Positions 59,918 to 64,000 of a stretch of 64,000 nucleotides of DNA are shown here, one piece after another. The notes under the pieces are model-generated. The model saw only the letters and a program-made list of their open reading frames with translations. It did no database searches and was not told the DNA's origin. The DNA lies in contig PEDN01001353.1 of assembly GCA_003864495.1 (NCBI GenBank), forward strand, positions 620,001 to 684,000, in the 5' to 3' direction. How positions within the stretch are numbered: position 1 is the first letter of the stretch; each line of letters starts with the position of its first letter. This stretch comes from Nemopilema nomurai. Lineage: Eukaryota > Cnidaria > Scyphozoa > Rhizostomeae > Rhizostomatidae. Both the position numbers and the translations under genes were made by a program.

Positions 59918-60875
59918 ATGATTTTGATACAGGCTTGATATTATCCGTTTAAAGAAGTGGACGAGTGATCTTAAATTCATTGACAATGGCGTGCAAACAG
60001 GTCTTTTTGTTGAATTGTTGTTGTGACTTGTTGTTATTTCCCGCAGTTTTCAAGTGTAAATCGTTATTTCTACTTCTACGACAACTAAGATGACAATCTT
60101 CAATTGCTGAAATGGTTTTTGAAGCATATTTAATTTCGTTTTTATTAAGAACAGATAACGACTGGTTTATGCAGAATCTCGTGTAAAGGAGGTCTCTATT
60201 ACGTCATCACTTCGACAACCTCCCGGTGCTACTGATACAGTTCTTCATTTGCAAAGAAATGCATCTCCTCTGGTTTTTGGCTTAAATACCCTTTAGAGCT
60301 AAGCAGATTATTGACAGTGTTACCTTAGGGTTCGAAACGACGTGCTTGATATTCATTTCAAAGCACCATGCTATCACAAAAACGTCAGATTACCAAATCC
60401 ACCAAACTATTTTCTACTCTTGGCTGACCTAGCATGAGGTTGTAAGTTCTCTATGGTAACTGCGATTTTTCGCATTAAACGAATTACCATGCTCCTTTCT
60501 TCAAAACGGCCATTACACCGCGAAAATAAACATCTGAACAACCCATGAACAACCCCTAACTGCTATGTTTGTCATTGGTAAGATTCAGGTGGTTTTAATT
60601 ACAACAAGTTATATTGTGCTGGCGTGAGCTGGCCAAAAACTAGGAGACACACTAATTTCAGCCACACGAGGAAGACACTGGAGACTAAAGCTGACACTTA
60701 CTTAATTCTTGAGTCATAAGACATTCTTTGTAAAGTAACTTTTTCGACAACTTTAAATGTATTAAATCACAAAGATATTATTAAGTAATTTTAGCTTTTT
60801 ATATTTTATGTACAAAGAATTGCTTTTGTTTACTTATCTTTTGTTCGTAAAATAAAAAGATTTTGAAATACCACT
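59918..60875 (+). other. KIF26: KIF26 3' untranslated region (approximate end)
   Basis: AT-rich non-coding sequence after the TGA with no further exon signal. An earlier possible hexamer AATAAA lies at 60525-60530, and the more convincing one at 60851-60856 is followed by a GT-rich stretch. The exact cleavage site is inferred. Confidence 0.6.
60851..60856 (+). terminator. Poly(A) signal AATAAA for KIF26
   Basis: AATAAA followed about 20 nt later by ccactgtgttttaattt, a plausible GU/U-rich downstream element. It lies 0.93 kb after the stop codon and before the satellite array. Confidence 0.6.
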
Positions 60876-61316
60876 GTGTTTTAATTTATGCTAAATATAG
60901 CAACACAACAGCCAATGAAACCTGAACTTTCTCTATTAACAAGTTGTTTAGACCAGAAAATTTACCGAAGAATCAATCAACAACGATTATCCAGAAAATA
61001 CCAAGCACCCAAACAGCCTCTCAGGACTAAGGCTACGATGTGGTAGTTTTGTTTCCATTGTTGCGCATGTTTACAAGAATTTTATACGAAATAATACTTC
61101 GTCCAACATCAGCAATTCAATATAGGCAATTGTGTTGGCTTTTGACGTGAAGTCTAAACATTTGGGGAATTTTGTTTCCCAAAGATCCTGCACAAAATAA
61201 CAAAGAGTCAAAAACATCTCGTTCAATCTACAAGATTCAGTAATTATTAAAACAATTGATTTTAAGTCAGGGCTAAGTCTTACTAGCAAACCTATGACAC
61301 GGATACATGACCTCAA
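60876..61316. other. Short spacer between KIF26 poly(A) region and satellite array
   Basis: AT-rich sequence with no gene seen. A minus-strand open frame at 61071-61346 has no recognisable motif and runs into the diverged first satellite unit. Confidence 0.5.
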
Positions 61317-64000
61317 ATTATGACCTAAAAAAGCGCAATGGCTCAAAGATCCTGATCAATCTAATAAACTGCAGCACAGCAATCACCTCTGTTTGGATTC
61401 TACACGTCATTTAAGTGATTTTTAGAAAACGCCAGTTTGGTCGAAAATCGGTCATTTTGGCAAGGCTATAGCCTTGGTATTTGACGGCCAATCGTGACCT
61501 GGAAAAAGCTCGTTTTCTCAATGAATATGATGAATCTAGTGAGCTGCAGCACAGCAGGGGCCTCTATTTGCATTCTAGATGTCATTTAAGTGATTTTTAG
61601 AAAACGCCAGTTTTGGTCGAAAATCGGTCATTTTGGCAATGCTATAGCCTTGGTATTTGACGGCAAATCGTCACCTAGAGAAAGCTCGTTTTCTCAATGA
61701 ATATGATGAATCTAGTGAGCTGCAGCACAGCAGGGGCCTCTATTTGCATTCTAGATGTCATTTAAGTGATTTTTAGAAAACGCCAGTTTTGGTCGAAAAT
61801 CGGTCATTTTGGCAAGGCTATAGCCTTGGTATTTGACGGCAAATCGTCACCTAGAGAAAGCTCGTTTTCTGAAAGATTATGATGAATCTAGTAGCTGCAG
61901 CACAGCAGGGCCTCTATTTGCATCTAGATGTCATTTAAGTGATTTTTAGAAAACGCCAGTTTTGGTCGAAAATCGGTCATTTTGGCAAGGCTATAGCCTT
62001 GGTATTTGACGGCAAATCGTCACCTAGAGAAAGCTCGTTTTCTGAAAGATTATGACGAATCTAGTAGCTGCAGCACAGCAGGGCCTCTATTTGCATCTAG
62101 ATGTCATTTAAGTGATTTTTAGAAAACGCCAGTTTTGGTCAAAAATCGGTCATTTTGGCAAGGCTATAGCCTTGGTATTTGACGGCAAATCGTGACCTAG
62201 AAAAGCTCGTTTTCTGAAAGATATGACGAATCTAGTGAGCTTCAGCACAGCAGGGCCTCTATTTGCATTCTAGATGTCATTTAAGTGATTTTTAGAAAAC
62301 GCCAGTTTTGGTCGAAAATCGGTCATTTTGGCAAGGCTATAGCCTTGGTATTTGACGGCAAATCGTCACCTAGAGAAAGCTCGTTTTCTCAATGAATATG
62401 ATGAATCTAGTGAGCTGCAGCACAGCAGGGGCCTCTATTTGCATTCTAGATGTCATTTAAGTGATTTTTAGAAAACGCCAGTTTTGGTCGAAAATCGGTC
62501 ATTTTGGCAAGGCTATAGCCTTGGTATTTGACGGCAAATCGTGACCTAGAGAAAGCTCGTTTTCTCAATGAATATGATGAATCTAGTGAGCTGCAGCACA
62601 GCAGGGGCCTCTATTTGCATTCTAGATGTCATTTAAGTGATTTTTAGAAAACGCCAGTTTTGGTCAAAAATCGGTCATTTTGGCAAGGCTATAGCCTTGG
62701 TATTTGACGGCAAATCGTCACCTAGAGAAAGCTCGTTTTCTCAATGAATATGATGAATCTAGTCAGCTGCAGCACAGCAGGGGCCTCTATTTGCATTCTA
62801 GATGTCATTTAAGTGATTTTTAGAAAACGCCAGTTTTGGTCAAAATCGGTCATTTTGGCAAGGCTATAGCCTTGGTATTTGACGGCAAATCGTGACCTAG
62901 AAAAAGCTCGTTTTCTGAAAGATTATGACGAATCTAGTGAGCTGCAGCACAGCAGGGCCTCTATTTGCATCTAGATGTCATTTAAGTGATTTTTAGAAAA
63001 CGCCAGTTTTGGTCGAAAATCGGTCATTTTGGCAAGGCTATAGCCTTGGTATTTGACGGAAATCGTCACCTAGAGAAAGCTCATTTTCTGAAAGATTATG
63101 ACGAATCTAGTAAGCTGCAGCACAGCAGGGCTCTCTATTTGCATTCTAGATGTCATTTAAGTGATTTTTAGAAAACGCCAGTTTTGGTCAAAAATCGGTC
63201 ATTTTGGCAAGGCTATAGCCTTGGTATTTGACGGCAAATCGTGACCTAGAAAAAGCTCGTTTTCTGAAAGATTATGACGAATCTAGTGAGCTGCAGCACA
63301 GCAGGGCCCTCTATTTGCATCTAGATGTCATTTAAGTGATTTTTAGAAAACGCCAGTTTTGGTCGAAAATCGGTCATTTTGGCAAGGCTATAGCCCTTGG
63401 TATTTGACGGCAAATCGTCACCTAGAGAAAGCTCGTTTTCTCAATGAATATGATGAATCTAGTGAGCTGCAGCACAGCAGGGGCCTCTATTTGCATTCTA
63501 GATGTCATTTAAGTGATTTTTAGAAAACGCCAGTTTTGGTCGAAAATCGGTCATTTTGGCAAGGCTATAGCCTTGGTATTTGACGGCAAATCGTCACCTA
63601 GAGAAAGCTCGTTTTCTCAATGAATATGATGAATCTAGTGAGCTGCAGCACAGCAGGGCCTCTATTTGCATTCTAGATGTCATTTAAGTGATTTTTAGAA
63701 AACGCCAGTTTTGGTCGAAAATCGGTCATTTTGGCAAGGCTATAGCCTTGGTATTTGACGGCAAATCGTCACCTAGAGAAAGCTCGTTTTCTCAATGAAT
63801 ATGATGAATCTAGTGAGCTGCAGCACAGCAGGGCCTCTATTTGCATTCTAGATGTCATTTAAGTGATTTTTAGAAAACGCCAGTTTTGGTCGAAAATCGG
63901 TCATTTTGGCAAGGCTATAGCCTTGGTATTTGACGGCAAATCGTCACCTAGAGAAAGCTTTTTCTCAATGAATATGATGAATCTAGTGAGCTGCAGCACA
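61317..64000. repeat. Satellite DNA array, 173-177 bp monomer, at least 15 copies, runs off the right edge
   Basis: The anchor ttaagtgatttttagaaaac recurs at 61411, 61586, 61762, 61935, 62108, 62281, 62457, 62633, 62809, 62982, 63157, 63332, 63509, 63684 and 63859, giving steps of 173-177 bp. The first unit (about 61317-61410) is clearly diverged, as expected at an array edge; internal copies are nearly identical. Nearly every monomer holds the perfect palindrome CAAGGCTATAGCCTTG. Two variants differ in the segment before the ctgcagcacagcag block: A has tctcaatgaatatgatgaat, B has tctgaaagattatgacgaat. There is no conserved long reading frame. The period is close to nucleosomal repeat length. 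Confidence 0.97.

Noticed and set aside
62986..63171. 61-codon open frame inside the satellite
   Set aside because: It is an accident of the monomer sequence and is interrupted in other copies. No conserved coding signal.
61317..64000. CRISPR-like array
   Set aside because: The whole 175-bp unit repeats, with no short repeat separated by unique spacers, and the host is eukaryotic. This is satellite DNA.

Overview
The window reads as nuclear DNA from an invertebrate animal: AT-rich by eye, mostly non-coding, with one spliced gene whose exons are bounded by GT...AG introns. A cnidarian, perhaps a coral or sea anemone, is my best guess from gene style and composition, but nothing here proves the phylum.

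The one gene I can support is on the + strand and fills the right-hand third. Eighteen coding exons from 38046 to 59917 join in frame, with matching phase at every junction, into a predicted 1581-residue protein. It is an orthologue of the KIF26 kinesins (vertebrate KIF26A/KIF26B, C. elegans VAB-8). The N-terminal part carries two CxxC...LKRxA modules. It is followed by a divergent kinesin motor domain (about residues 271-631) with an intact P-loop but degenerate switch I and switch II, a long Ser-rich tail encoded mainly by one 2.17 kb exon, and a C-terminal helical segment ending in a PDZ-ligand-like TTVI. A poly(A) signal lies at 60851-60856.

Left of the gene are about 38 kb in which I recognise no gene and no intact transposon. 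This stretch holds short tandem repeats, a three-copy E-box cluster (1403-1447), composite CRE/E-box sites, a CpG-richer patch with a possible non-coding first exon near 5.4-5.54 kb, and some coding-like but unidentified open frames in the first 700 bases. It is either intergenic DNA or a very long 5' intron of KIF26.

Right of the gene, starting about 450 bp after the poly(A) signal, is a satellite array (61317 to the window end and beyond) with a 173-177 bp monomer. Each monomer carries a 16-bp palindrome, and two monomer variants alternate in blocks of about three.

I see no operon, CRISPR array, prophage, toxin system or other unexpected multigene system. The more interesting points are the duplicated CxxC module, a possible internal promoter in front of exon 3, the degenerate motor site, and the organised satellite.
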